Positions 23,037 to 30,712 of a DNA stretch of 48,561 bases are shown here, piece after piece. Both the position numbers and the translations under genes were made by a program. How positions within the stretch are numbered: position 1 is the first letter of the stretch; each line of letters opens with the position of its first letter. The stretch comes from Oscillospiraceae bacterium. Its GTDB lineage: Bacteria; Bacillota; Clostridia; Oscillospirales; Ruminococcaceae. The stretch is taken from contig JAFUAD010000058.1 of NCBI GenBank assembly GCA_017460835.1, positions 1-48,561 on the forward strand, read 5' to 3'. The notes beneath the pieces are model-generated. The model was not told the origin of the DNA, did no database searches, and saw only the letters and a list, made by a program, of their open reading frames with translations.

Positions 23037-23152
23037 ATATTGGATGCAAAAATGAGGGAATTGCTCTGCCTGTTTACGGGTGAAGTATACCCTTTTTCTT
23101 GTGCATCGGGCGCCGGATAAACGGCAGCCCTGCGCTTTGTGCGCCAATATTT
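23035..23152 (+). promoter_or_regulatory. structured spacer / possible attenuator before znuA
   Basis: The outer arms AAATATTGG (23035-23043) and CCAATATTT (23144-23152) enclose a second pairing, CTGCC-TGTTTA (23066-23076) with TAAACGGCAG (23118-23127), and a small hairpin GGGT...ACCC (23078-23092) followed by TTTTT. GATGCA (23043-23048) can alternatively pair with TGCATC (23102-23107), crossing the inner stem. It could tune znuA expression; no known riboswitch class was recognised. Confidence 0.4.
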
Positions 23153-23170
23153 GATTCGGAGGCTATTTTT

Positions 23171-24184
23171 ATGTTCAAAAAAACAATCGCATTTACAGCC
23201 GCAGCAGCAATTCTGCTCGGCTTGAACGCCTGCGGCTCGCAGCAGGACACCGCAGAAAGCAGTACGGCAGAATCCAAAACCGATACCGTCACAGGCGAAC
23301 AGCTCAGCATCGTCTGCACGATCTTTCCGGAGTATGACTGGGTGAAGCAGCTCCTCGGAGATCATGCATCCCACGCGGAGATTACCTATCTGCTGGATTC
23401 CGGCGTCGATCTGCACAGCTATCAGCCGACCGCAATGGACATGGCGAAGATTGCAGAATGTGACCTCTTTGTGTATGTCGGCGGCGAATCGGACGAGTGG
23501 GTCGAAGACGCGCTGGCTGAAGCGGTCAATCCGGATATGCAGGTCATCAACCTCATAGAAGTCATGGGCGATGCTGCGAAGGAGGAAGAGGTCAAAGAGG
23601 GCATGGAAGCAGATGAGGAGGAAGATTCCGCAGAAGAGGAAGAAACGGAATTCGATGAGCATGTCTGGCTCTCGCTGAAGAACGCAAAGACGCTTTGTAC
23701 GGAGATCGCAGACAGACTGAGCATTCTGGACAGTGCAAACAAGGACGATTACAAGACAAATCTCGACGCATACACCGCACAGCTTGACAAGCTCGACAGT
23801 GACTTTCAGACGCTGGTTGACAGCGCATCGCAGAAAACGCTGGTGTTCGGTGACCGGTTCCCGTTCCGCTATTTTGTCGATGATTACGGTCTGGATTACT
23901 TTGCTGCATTCGTCGGCTGCTCTGCGGAAACCGAAGCGAGCTTTGAAACCATCGTTTTCCTTGCAGAAAAAATGGATGAACTCGGCTGCGGCACGATCTT
24001 CACGATTGAAAACTCCGATCATAAGATCGCGCAGACGATCATTGACAATACAAAAGCGAAAAATCAGAACATAGCAGAGTTGAATTCGCTGCAATCTGTT
24101 ACGAAGAAGCAGGTCAGCAGCGGTGTGACATATCTTTCTCTGATGCAGGATAACCTTGCTGTGCTGAAATCAGCGCTGCAATGA
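23171..24184 (+). CDS. znuA: zinc ABC transporter substrate-binding lipoprotein
   Basis: A 337-residue cluster A-I metal-binding lipoprotein that captures Zn2+ (possibly Mn2+) outside the membrane for the ZnuBC transporter. The signal peptide has lipobox LNAC21. Metal ligands seen are H82 in VDLHSYQPT and the His of FDEHVWLS. The usual third histidine position reads GDRFPFRYF, with Arg instead of His, so another residue may replace it. The charged loop that is His-rich in many ZnuA proteins is here almost purely acidic (about 137-163, EEVKEGMEADEEEDSAEEEE). Start ATG 23171, with GGAGG 9 nt upstream. The stop overlaps an ATG in front of znuC. Confidence 0.88.
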   Translation: MFKKTIAFTAAAAILLGLNACGSQQDTAESSTAESKTDTVTGEQLSIVCTIFPEYDWVKQLLGDHASHAEITYLLDSGVDLHSYQPTAMDMAKIAECDLFVYVGGESDEWVEDALAEAVNPDMQVINLIEVMGDAAKEEEVKEGMEADEEEDSAEEEETEFDEHVWLSLKNAKTLCTEIADRLSILDSANKDDYKTNLDAYTAQLDKLDSDFQTLVDSASQKTLVFGDRFPFRYFVDDYGLDYFAAFVGCSAETEASFETIVFLAEKMDELGCGTIFTIENSDHKIAQTIIDNTKAKNQNIAELNSLQSVTKKQVSSGVTYLSLMQDNLAVLKSALQ

Positions 24185-24201
24185 ACGGGAGGTCAGAACA
24201 G

Positions 24202-24912
24202 ATGAACAGCGCAGAGATCGTCTGTGAAAGGGTTTCGCTCGGCTATGAAACAGGTACGGTCGCGGAGGGGCTGGATTTCACAGTTCACCGCGGCGATTAC
24301 CTCTGCATTCTCGGTGAAAACGGTTCCGGCAAAAGCACACTTGTCAAGGCACTGCTTGGGCTGCATCCGGCGAAAGGCGGCAGCATCACGCGGTATGCGA
24401 CCGGCATCGGCTATCTGCCGCAGCAGACGGTCGTGCAGAAGGACTTTCCGGCATCGGTGCGCGAGATCGTCCGTTCCGGCTGTCTCGGGAAATGCGGATT
24501 CCGTCCGTTTTATACGAAAGCAGAGCGTGACCGTGCAGAGCAGAATATGGAGCGGCTCGGCATCATAGGGCTTGCGCGGCGCTGCTATCGGGAGCTTTCC
24601 GGCGGACAGCAGCAGCGTGTTCTGCTGGCGCGGGCACTCTGTGCAGCGGATTCGATGCTGCTGCTCGATGAACCGGTCACGGGGCTTGACCCAAAAGCGC
24701 AGATCGACCTCTATGAACTCATTGCAAAGCTGAACCGCGACGGTGTCACGATCATCATGGTCTCGCACGATGTTCACGCGGCGGTGCGGTATGCATCCCA
24801 TATTCTGCATATCGGCGGACAGACACAGCGTTTTTTCGGAACGGCTGCGGAATACCGTGAGAGCGAAACCGGCAGAGCATTTTTAGCGGCAGGAGGTGCG
24901 GAACATGAATGA
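24202..24912 (+). CDS. znuC: zinc ABC transporter ATP-binding protein
   Basis: A 236-residue ABC ATPase that powers zinc import with ZnuB. Walker A GENGSGKST, signature LSGGQQQR, Walker B MLLLDEP followed by VTGLD, and the H-loop VSHDVH are all intact. The start chosen is ATG 24202, 8 nt after GGGAGGT; an in-frame ATG at 24181 overlapping the znuA stop has no ribosome site. The 3' end overlaps the permease start by 8 bp. The gene order A-C-B fits AztABC/ZnuABC-type operons. Confidence 0.92.
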   Translation: MNSAEIVCERVSLGYETGTVAEGLDFTVHRGDYLCILGENGSGKSTLVKALLGLHPAKGGSITRYATGIGYLPQQTVVQKDFPASVREIVRSGCLGKCGFRPFYTKAERDRAEQNMERLGIIGLARRCYRELSGGQQQRVLLARALCAADSMLLLDEPVTGLDPKAQIDLYELIAKLNRDGVTIIMVSHDVHAAVRYASHILHIGGQTQRFFGTAAEYRESETGRAFLAAGGAEHE

Positions 24913-25759
24913 ACTGCGAACACTGGTTGATTATTTTGTCAAATATCCGTTTGTGCGGTATGCGTTTGCGGTCGGTCTGCTGATTGCGCTCTGCTCCTCG
25001 CTGCTCGGTGTAACACTCGTGCTGAAACGCTTTTCATTTATTGGTGACGGTCTTTCCCATGTCGCATTCGGCGCAATGGCCGTCGCAGCAATCACCGGTC
25101 TGACGAATAAAATGGTCATCATTCTGCCGGTCACGCTGTTCTCCGCGATTCTGCTGCTGCGAACCGGACAGAATACGAAAATCAAAGGAGATGCTGCGAT
25201 TGCGATGATCTCTGTCGGCGCACTTGCGGTCGGCTATATGCTGATGAACCTGTTTCCCTCCTCAGCAAATGTCTCCGGCGATGTATGCAGTACACTGTTT
25301 GGTTCGACATCCATTCTCACGCTGAAAAAATCGGATGTCACACTCTGCGTTGTTATGGCGGTCATTGTGATTGCGGTGTTCCTGCTGTTTTACAACAAGA
25401 TTTTCGCCGTGACCTTTGACGAGAGCTTCTGCAAGGCGTCCGGCGTCAACGCAAATGTGTACAATCTTATCATTGCAATGATTACGGCGACAATCATTGT
25501 GCTGGCGATGAATCTGGTCGGTTCACTGCTGATTTCCGCGCTCATCATTTTTCCGGCGCTGTCGGCGATGCGCGTATTCAGGAGCTTCCGCGGCGTCATT
25601 CTCTGCTCTGCGGTAATCTCAGTGCTTTGTGCAACCGTCGGGATTATGCTGTCGATTTTGTTCTCCACGCCGGTCGGCTCGACCATTGTCACGGCGAATA
25701 TTGCAGTATTTCTGGTTTTCTGCGGCATCTCTGCTGTTATGGGTAAGGTGCGCAGATGA
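24905..25759 (+). CDS. znuB: zinc ABC transporter permease
   Basis: A 284-residue ABC-3 family membrane protein with about eight hydrophobic segments, beginning with FAVGLLIALCSSLLGVTLVL and including the family's GDGLSHVAFG cytoplasmic motif and SLLISALIIFPALSAM. It starts at ATG 24905 with AGGAGG 8 nt upstream, overlapping the end of znuC (translational coupling). It forms the membrane channel for zinc delivered by ZnuA. Confidence 0.93.
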   Translation: MNELRTLVDYFVKYPFVRYAFAVGLLIALCSSLLGVTLVLKRFSFIGDGLSHVAFGAMAVAAITGLTNKMVIILPVTLFSAILLLRTGQNTKIKGDAAIAMISVGALAVGYMLMNLFPSSANVSGDVCSTLFGSTSILTLKKSDVTLCVVMAVIVIAVFLLFYNKIFAVTFDESFCKASGVNANVYNLIIAMITATIIVLAMNLVGSLLISALIIFPALSAMRVFRSFRGVILCSAVISVLCATVGIMLSILFSTPVGSTIVTANIAVFLVFCGISAVMGKVRR

Positions 25760-25850
25760 AGCGTCAATTTTGCAGCAGCAGTCACCGCGATGATGCTGCT
25801 GCCTGAGTCAGACGGAACGAATCCAAGAATCAAAACGGAGGAATGAATCT

Positions 25851-26357
25851 ATGAAGCGAATTATATGTCTGCTGTGCTGCGGACTGCTGCTGACCGGCTG
25901 CGGCAATCCCAATACACAGAAGATTGATGAACTGATTTCTGCGCAGGAGCAGTCATCGGTTTCTTCCCCGGAAGTGCCGAAGCTGACGGCCGCTGTTCCG
26001 GATGCTGCAAGCGGCGAATATGACGTTGACCTGACAACACTCGAAAGCAATATGGTCTATGCACAGGTTTATGACATGGTGTTCGGCGAAACTGACTATA
26101 ACGGCAAGCTCGTGCGGGCAAAGGGGCAGTTCTCATATTATCAGGATCCTGCAACGAAACAGGATTACTTTGCCGTGCTGATCTCCGATGCAACCGCCTG
26201 CTGTGCGCAAGGTATTGAGTTTGTGCTGGCAGGAGAACATACTTATCCGGATGACTATCCGGAAATCGGAGATGAGATCATCATTCACGGTACTTTCAAC
26301 ACCTATGAGGATGAAACAGGCGCTTATGTGCAGCTCAAGGATGCGGTGATGGAATAA
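25851..26357 (+). CDS. lipoprotein of the zinc operon
   Basis: A 168-residue lipoprotein with signal peptide and lipobox LTGC17. After a Ser/Pro-rich linker (about 20-60) a single small domain resembles the OB-like C-terminal domain of YcgQ-type (TIGR03943) proteins: GKLVRAKGQFSYYQD, then DATACCAQGIEFVLAG, then GDEIIIHGTF. The CC pair (about residues 112-113) might bind metal. YcgQ-like proteins occur near zinc-related genes in Firmicutes, matching its position 91 bp after znuB behind a GGAGG site. A direct function is not established. Confidence 0.65.
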   Translation: MKRIICLLCCGLLLTGCGNPNTQKIDELISAQEQSSVSSPEVPKLTAAVPDAASGEYDVDLTTLESNMVYAQVYDMVFGETDYNGKLVRAKGQFSYYQDPATKQDYFAVLISDATACCAQGIEFVLAGEHTYPDDYPEIGDEIIIHGTFNTYEDETGAYVQLKDAVME

Positions 26358-26503
26358 GCCGCTTTTTCTGCGTGACTTCACGCACTTTCCGCAAAATTCA
26401 ATATCTGATTGTGCCGGGATGCGGCAACTTTTTTGGCAGCAGCAACCCAGATACTCCAAATTATCTGCAAATATATACCTATTCGAGTTGTGAATTATTC
26501 AGC

Positions 26504-26527
26504 GATGCAATCTATATAGATTGTATC
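26504..26527. repeat. 24-bp palindrome in the gene-free stretch 26358-26750
   Basis: A near-perfect inverted repeat centred on TATATA, with arms GATGCAATCTA and TAGATTGTATC (one G/T mismatch). The rest of this 390-bp gap contains the terminator at 26584-26619 and the hairpin at 26673-26702, and nothing else recognised. It could be an operator or a stem-loop. Confidence 0.5.
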
Positions 26528-26583
26528 ATAAATCTTGAAGCGAGTGGGAATCCCCCCCTCATAAAAAGCACAAAAATAAAACC

Positions 26584-26619
26584 AGCCCTGCTGACATCAA
26601 CTGTCAGCAAGGCTTTTTT
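26584..26619 (+). terminator. terminator downstream of the zinc operon
   Basis: AGCC-x-TGCTGACA (26584-26596) pairs with TGTCAGCA-AGGCT (26602-26614), followed by TTTTTT. The minus-strand side also carries a T-rich run, so it may work in both directions. Confidence 0.8.
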
Positions 26620-26672
26620 GTTTCTGCATCCCTCCCCGTGAATTCCCTGAATTCTCTGCCCGGACACAGCAG

Positions 26673-26702
26673 CGGCCCTCATCGAAGGGGAGATGAGGGC
26701 CG
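26673..26702 (-). terminator. hairpin behind the PL11 lyase gene
   Basis: CGGCCCTCATC (26673-26683) and GATGAGGGCCG (26692-26702) form a perfect 11-bp stem downstream of the lyase gene. There is no T-tract, so it may stabilise the mRNA rather than terminate it. Confidence 0.5.
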
Positions 26703-26750
26703 GTTACTATGATCTGAGAGGTTTGTATTTCCCCGCGTCCGGGGGAGCGC

Positions 26751-29246
26751 TTATGCGAGCAGCAGGCGCTTGAGCAGCGTCAGGTCGTCTGCGGTGATTT
26801 TGCCGTCCTGATTCAGGTCGGCGGCCGCGCCCTGCTCCGGTGTCAGTGTTCCGACGGTCAGCAGATAATCCCGCATCATCACGAGATCCGTCTGATTGCG
26901 GGCGCCGTCCCGGTTGATGTCGCCGATCACGGGGGACTCTGCTTTCTGCGCAGTTGCCGCAACGGTGTAATTCACGCAGGAGGTCTGCGCCAGCGCGCCG
27001 AGCGTAACAATCTCGCCGGCGGAATAATTCTTCCGGTATAGCTGATAGGTCACGACCGGGTCGCCGTCATCGGTCAGAGTATCGGCGGTCTTGTCCCAGC
27101 CTCCGAGCCATGCCGGAACATCGGTCACGCGGGTGTCCAGTGCGACAAATGCGGTGATATCTGCGCCCGCCGTGAAGGATGCCTCCTCGCCGTTGTACTT
27201 CTTGGAATCACAGGCGGTCTGGATCCACTCTGCACCCTCCAGCACTGCCGGCACCGAGGTGAACCGGAATGTCCGGTCGCCGAACACCTCGCTGCCCTGC
27301 TGCTTGGGCTCGGTCACGATTGACCAGCTTGCAGCATTCGCGGTGTCGCCGACATTCAGCTTCGTGATGTACTTTCCGTTCACGGGCTCGGCCGGCTGTG
27401 CGGTCGATTTGCCGTTTACGATGACATTCGGGCGCTCGGGCAGCGGCGCATCCGAGCCAAGATAATAGCTCACATGCGGCGGCTGATTGTATGCGGACTG
27501 CTGGCAGCAGTTCTGCGCGCGGTACTGCATATCGTGCATCAGCGTCGTCAGGCGAACCTTTGTCTCAGCCGCCGTACACCAGATGCGGATTTTCTGATTG
27601 TCGTCCGTGCGCATGATGAGCTCCTCGCGCCAGTCGCCGAACAGGTCTGCGGTCATGCACGGAACGGATTTTGTGCTGTTGTTTGAGGCACAGCCGGTTG
27701 CCGTAAAGATGCGGTCGATCTTATCGGCGGCTGTCATTTTTGAGATATTGGTGCCGTCGAGAATTTCACGCTCAAGGTCGCCGTCCCAGTAGATGAAGAA
27801 GTTTTGCGCCGGACGGGTTCCGCCGATCTTTTTGCCGCTTTTGTCGTAGACATTGCCGTCGGCGGCGCCCCAGAACTCCGCGCCCTTGTTGCCGCTCCAG
27901 ATGTTGTCTGCGGCACATCTTCCGGTGTCCTTTGTGTTGTTGATATGGAAGATGACCTCGCCGGTTTTCGCGTCGATGCAGGATTCGCCCCACGGATTGT
28001 CCTCGTGGCATTCCCAGAGCTCAAGACCCGGACGGTCGGGGATCAGGTCGCCAAGGTGCATCGCATCGCCGTGAAGCTGACCGGTTGTCCAGAGCAGCTT
28101 GCCGTTGTCGTCGATCGCGGATGCGCCCATGAAGATTTCCTGCTTGCCGTCGTTGTCGGAGTCGGCGGCCATGAGATTGTGGTTGCCGCAGCCCCAGCCG
28201 GGGGTTTTCTTGTCAAAGCCGGTATCATAGACCCAGCGCTTGACGAGCTTGCCGCCGCGGACATCGACCGCAGAAACCGTCAGCCTTGTGTAGTAGCCTC
28301 TGCCGTATATCGCGGAGGGATGCACACCGTCGAGATAGGCGATGCCGCTGTTGAAGCGGTCAACGCGGTTGCCGTAATCATCGCCCCATGTCGCTTTTGT
28401 AACCTTGCCGCGCGGAACGGGGAAGTCGATGGTATCGAGCGCCGCACCGGTCAGGCCGTCAAAGAGCGTCAGGTATTCCGGCCCGTCGAGAATTCTGCCT
28501 GCGCCGTTGACATAGTTCTTGCTGCCGTCGCCGATGACCTTGCCCTTGCCGTCCTTCGTGCCGTCGGCGGTCTTGGTGATGAGCTCCGCCTTGCCGTCGC
28601 AGTCAAAATCCGCAACGCACATCTGCGTGTAATGCTGACCCGCGCGGATATTGACGCCCATGTCAATGCGCCAGAGCTGCTTGCCGGTCAGCGTGTAGCA
28701 GTCGATGTAGACATTGTCGGTCTTGCCGTCCTGCGAATTGTCCTTTGCATTGGCGGGATCCCATTTGAGGAAGATCTCATACTGCCCGTCGCCGTCCGCA
28801 TCGCCGACGCAGCAGTCATTCGGCGAATACTGCGAGCCGGGGCTTTTGAGCGCAATGTCAAAGTAATTGGTGCCGGAGGTGAACCGGCATTCCTCGGAGC
28901 TTACAACGGTTCCGTTCGCGACTGTGTCAACGCGGTATCTGGAATTTGCATTGCCGCCGTTGTCCTGATAGGAGGTCGCGTTTCCGGATTTGCTCGTGTA
29001 AATGAGCGTGCCGTCGCGGTAGAGCCGGAACTCTGCGTCGTCCGCATCGTCGGCGTTCCAGCGCCAGCTCACGAACATGCCGTTTCCGGATTTCACCGCA
29101 TAGATGCCGCGGTCAAGGTATTCCATGATCGCGGTACCGTTTCCGCCGACCCCGTATGCAGCATGAACTGCCGGAACGGCGGTGTTTTGCGCGGCAGCGA
29201 TCAGAACCGCTGAGCCTGCCGCCGCAAGCCTGAACCTTTTTTTCAT
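26751..29246 (-). CDS. secreted rhamnogalacturonan lyase (PL11) with dockerin
   Basis: An 831-residue exported enzyme of polysaccharide lyase family 11, cleaving the rhamnogalacturonan I backbone of pectin by beta-elimination. It starts at ATG 29246 (GGGGG 8 nt upstream) with signal peptide MKKRFRLAAAGSAVLIAAA; the frame's earlier ATG lacks both. The beta-propeller carries repeated Ca-binding motifs (DADGDGQYE, DFDCDGKAE, DSDNDGKQE). Around residues 690-770 is a small beta domain. The last 55 residues are a type I dockerin with two EF-hand-like repeats (GDINRDGARNQTDL and ADLNQDGKITADDL), so the enzyme is expected to dock onto a cellulosome scaffoldin. An AraC regulator is divergently encoded. 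Confidence 0.92.
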   Translation of the reverse strand: MKKRFRLAAAGSAVLIAAAQNTAVPAVHAAYGVGGNGTAIMEYLDRGIYAVKSGNGMFVSWRWNADDADDAEFRLYRDGTLIYTSKSGNATSYQDNGGNANSRYRVDTVANGTVVSSEECRFTSGTNYFDIALKSPGSQYSPNDCCVGDADGDGQYEIFLKWDPANAKDNSQDGKTDNVYIDCYTLTGKQLWRIDMGVNIRAGQHYTQMCVADFDCDGKAELITKTADGTKDGKGKVIGDGSKNYVNGAGRILDGPEYLTLFDGLTGAALDTIDFPVPRGKVTKATWGDDYGNRVDRFNSGIAYLDGVHPSAIYGRGYYTRLTVSAVDVRGGKLVKRWVYDTGFDKKTPGWGCGNHNLMAADSDNDGKQEIFMGASAIDDNGKLLWTTGQLHGDAMHLGDLIPDRPGLELWECHEDNPWGESCIDAKTGEVIFHINNTKDTGRCAADNIWSGNKGAEFWGAADGNVYDKSGKKIGGTRPAQNFFIYWDGDLEREILDGTNISKMTAADKIDRIFTATGCASNNSTKSVPCMTADLFGDWREELIMRTDDNQKIRIWCTAAETKVRLTTLMHDMQYRAQNCCQQSAYNQPPHVSYYLGSDAPLPERPNVIVNGKSTAQPAEPVNGKYITKLNVGDTANAASWSIVTEPKQQGSEVFGDRTFRFTSVPAVLEGAEWIQTACDSKKYNGEEASFTAGADITAFVALDTRVTDVPAWLGGWDKTADTLTDDGDPVVTYQLYRKNYSAGEIVTLGALAQTSCVNYTVAATAQKAESPVIGDINRDGARNQTDLVMMRDYLLTVGTLTPEQGAAADLNQDGKITADDLTLLKRLLLA

Positions 29247-29358
29247 GATGATTTCCCCCATTTTCTTTTCGTCGGCACCCGGTACCCTGCGCCGGAGTGT
29301 CCGTTCCTGAAGCGGATGTATACTGATAGTATATTCCCGGATTTGCTTCATTGTCTGT

Positions 29359-29364
29359 ATTATA
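29359..29364 (-). promoter_or_regulatory. extended -10 promoter of the PL11 gene
   Basis: TG-C-TATAAT on the minus strand, about 115 bp before the start codon. The -35 region is poor, consistent with an activator-dependent promoter; the divergent AraC protein is a candidate activator. Confidence 0.45.
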
Positions 29365-29407
29365 GCAGATTCCGAAAAAAAAGAAAATGACGGATTTCAT
29401 CATTCTG

Positions 29408-29436
29408 TTGACATATTCTTGCAGAAACTGTATAAT
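29408..29436 (+). promoter_or_regulatory. promoter of the AraC regulator
   Basis: TTGACA (29408-29413), 17 bp, TATAAT (29431-29436), both consensus, with the ribosome site GGAGGG following before ATG 29474. Confidence 0.8.
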
Positions 29437-29473
29437 AGAAATGGGATTCTGACATCTGAAGGAGGGGAGCAGG

Positions 29474-30256
29474 ATGGATCTGTATCAGGTCGGCTGGCAC
29501 TGGAAGCATCCGGCTGATTTCTGCATCAAACGGCCAAACGGGCTGCACGGGATGCAGCTCATCGTCATCAACACAAAGGCGCAGGTCAGCGTCAGCGGAA
29601 CGGAATTTGCCGTGCAGCCGAATACCGCATTTCTCATCGAAAACTGCGTGCCGCATACGCTGCGGGCGGCGGGAGAGGAATATTCGGACGACTGGATTCG
29701 GTTCACGCCGGAGCAGGAGGACCGTGTCTTTCTGGACGGCCTCTCGCTAGCATGGCATGTGCCGGTCGTGCTGCCGGATGACACCGTCTCGCAGATGATC
29801 GCAATTTGTGACAAAATTGCAAAGTCGGCATCGGCGGAAAAGCAGCAGATTCTGCATCACATGCTGCTCTCGATCCTGCTGTATCTGAACGGGCTGTCGC
29901 AGCCCAGGACCGCCGCGCGCAGAAATTATTATGACCGGAATCTGGAATCGCTCCGGAAACGGATCTACGGCAATCCGGCGGAGGACTGGAGCATCCCGCA
30001 GATTGCGGAGGAGCTCTGCATTTCGGTTTCGCATTTTCAGCGGCTTTATAAGCAGCATTTCGGGATTTCCTGCACGAATGATATTTTCATGAGCCGGATG
30101 GAATATGCGAAGAAGCTGCTGCTGGAAACGGAGCTTTCCGCCGCTGAGATCGCGGAGCAGTGCGGCTTCCGCTCATATGAGCATTTCTCCAAATCCTTTG
30201 CGAAATACGCCTGCATGCCGCCCTCGCGGTTTCGCGCAAAGAACCGGGAGGGCTGA
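29474..30256 (+). CDS. AraC-family transcriptional regulator
   Basis: A 260-residue two-domain regulator. The N-terminal cupin-like sensor covers about residues 1-130 (GMQLIVINTKAQVSV, FLIENCVPHTLR). The C-terminal double HTH covers about 155-255 (IPQIAEELCISVSHFQRLYK; AAEIAEQCGFRSYEHFSKSF). It is transcribed divergently from the dockerin-bearing rhamnogalacturonan lyase with about 230 bp between start codons, so it probably controls that gene in response to a pectin-derived sugar (inference). Strong GGAGGG site. Confidence 0.88.
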   Translation: MDLYQVGWHWKHPADFCIKRPNGLHGMQLIVINTKAQVSVSGTEFAVQPNTAFLIENCVPHTLRAAGEEYSDDWIRFTPEQEDRVFLDGLSLAWHVPVVLPDDTVSQMIAICDKIAKSASAEKQQILHHMLLSILLYLNGLSQPRTAARRNYYDRNLESLRKRIYGNPAEDWSIPQIAEELCISVSHFQRLYKQHFGISCTNDIFMSRMEYAKKLLLETELSAAEIAEQCGFRSYEHFSKSFAKYACMPPSRFRAKNREG

Positions 30257-30360
30257 GGGGAGCCACTGTTTTACCCTCCGTGAGTGTTTTTACCTCTTTT
30301 TTTCTCTGGGAGTGGCTTTTTCGGGGAGCTTTTTGCAGCCATAATCGGAGTTGTCTCTGA

Positions 30361-30476
30361 AGTTTTTGGTCGAGCTTTTTTCAAAAAGCTCGCGGGTCGA
30401 GGGCAGAGCCCTCGTCGCCCGTCGCAACGGGCGAAACTCCCCTAGCGTGTAAAGAGCTCGGCGGGCTTGGGAACCC
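30361..30476. repeat. stem-loop-rich intergenic element
   Basis: The gap 30257-30712 contains no gene. Within it are consecutive hairpins: GAGCTTTTTTCAAAAAGCTC (30373-30392), GAGGGC-x3-GCCCTC and GCCCGT-x4-ACGGGC, running directly into the double-hairpin palindrome at 30477-30522. Composite elements of this kind appear to be repeated in Ruminococcus genomes, but only one copy is in this window. Confidence 0.5.
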
Positions 30477-30522
30477 CATGTTTGCCGAAGGCAAACTGCG
30501 CAGTTTCGCTTTGCGAAACATG
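30477..30522. repeat. double-hairpin palindrome, copy A
   Basis: CATG, hairpin TTTGC...GCAAA, centre CTGCGCAG, hairpin TTTCGC...GCGAAA, CATG (46 bp). Other copies are at 33721-33764 and, inverted, at 37232-37275. Confidence 0.75.
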
Positions 30523-30624
30523 GGCGATAGAGGTCCCCATTCCAAAATAGCATCCGCGCAGCGGATACTTTATTCCTACTATTATAAAATCCCCGATATG
30601 CCATACCTTTTTTCTCATGCCCCA

Positions 30625-30653
30625 TTGAAATTTCTTCCATAGTGTGATATAAT
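30625..30653 (+). promoter_or_regulatory. promoter of the caspase-like protein gene (promoter-repeat family)
   Basis: CCCA-TTGAAA (30625-30630), the 17-bp spacer TTTCTTCCATAGTGTGA, then TATAAT (30648-30653). The spacer matches other family members at many positions. Confidence 0.8.
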
Positions 30654-30712
30654 AAAATCAGCGAACAGTTTTCTGTACTCCGCCAATCCGACAAAAAGGG
30701 AGGAAATCAAAC

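Noticed and set aside
23035-23152. Cobalamin or other known riboswitch before znuA
   Set aside because: The conserved cores of the common riboswitch classes I can recall are not present, so only an unclassified structured spacer is reported.
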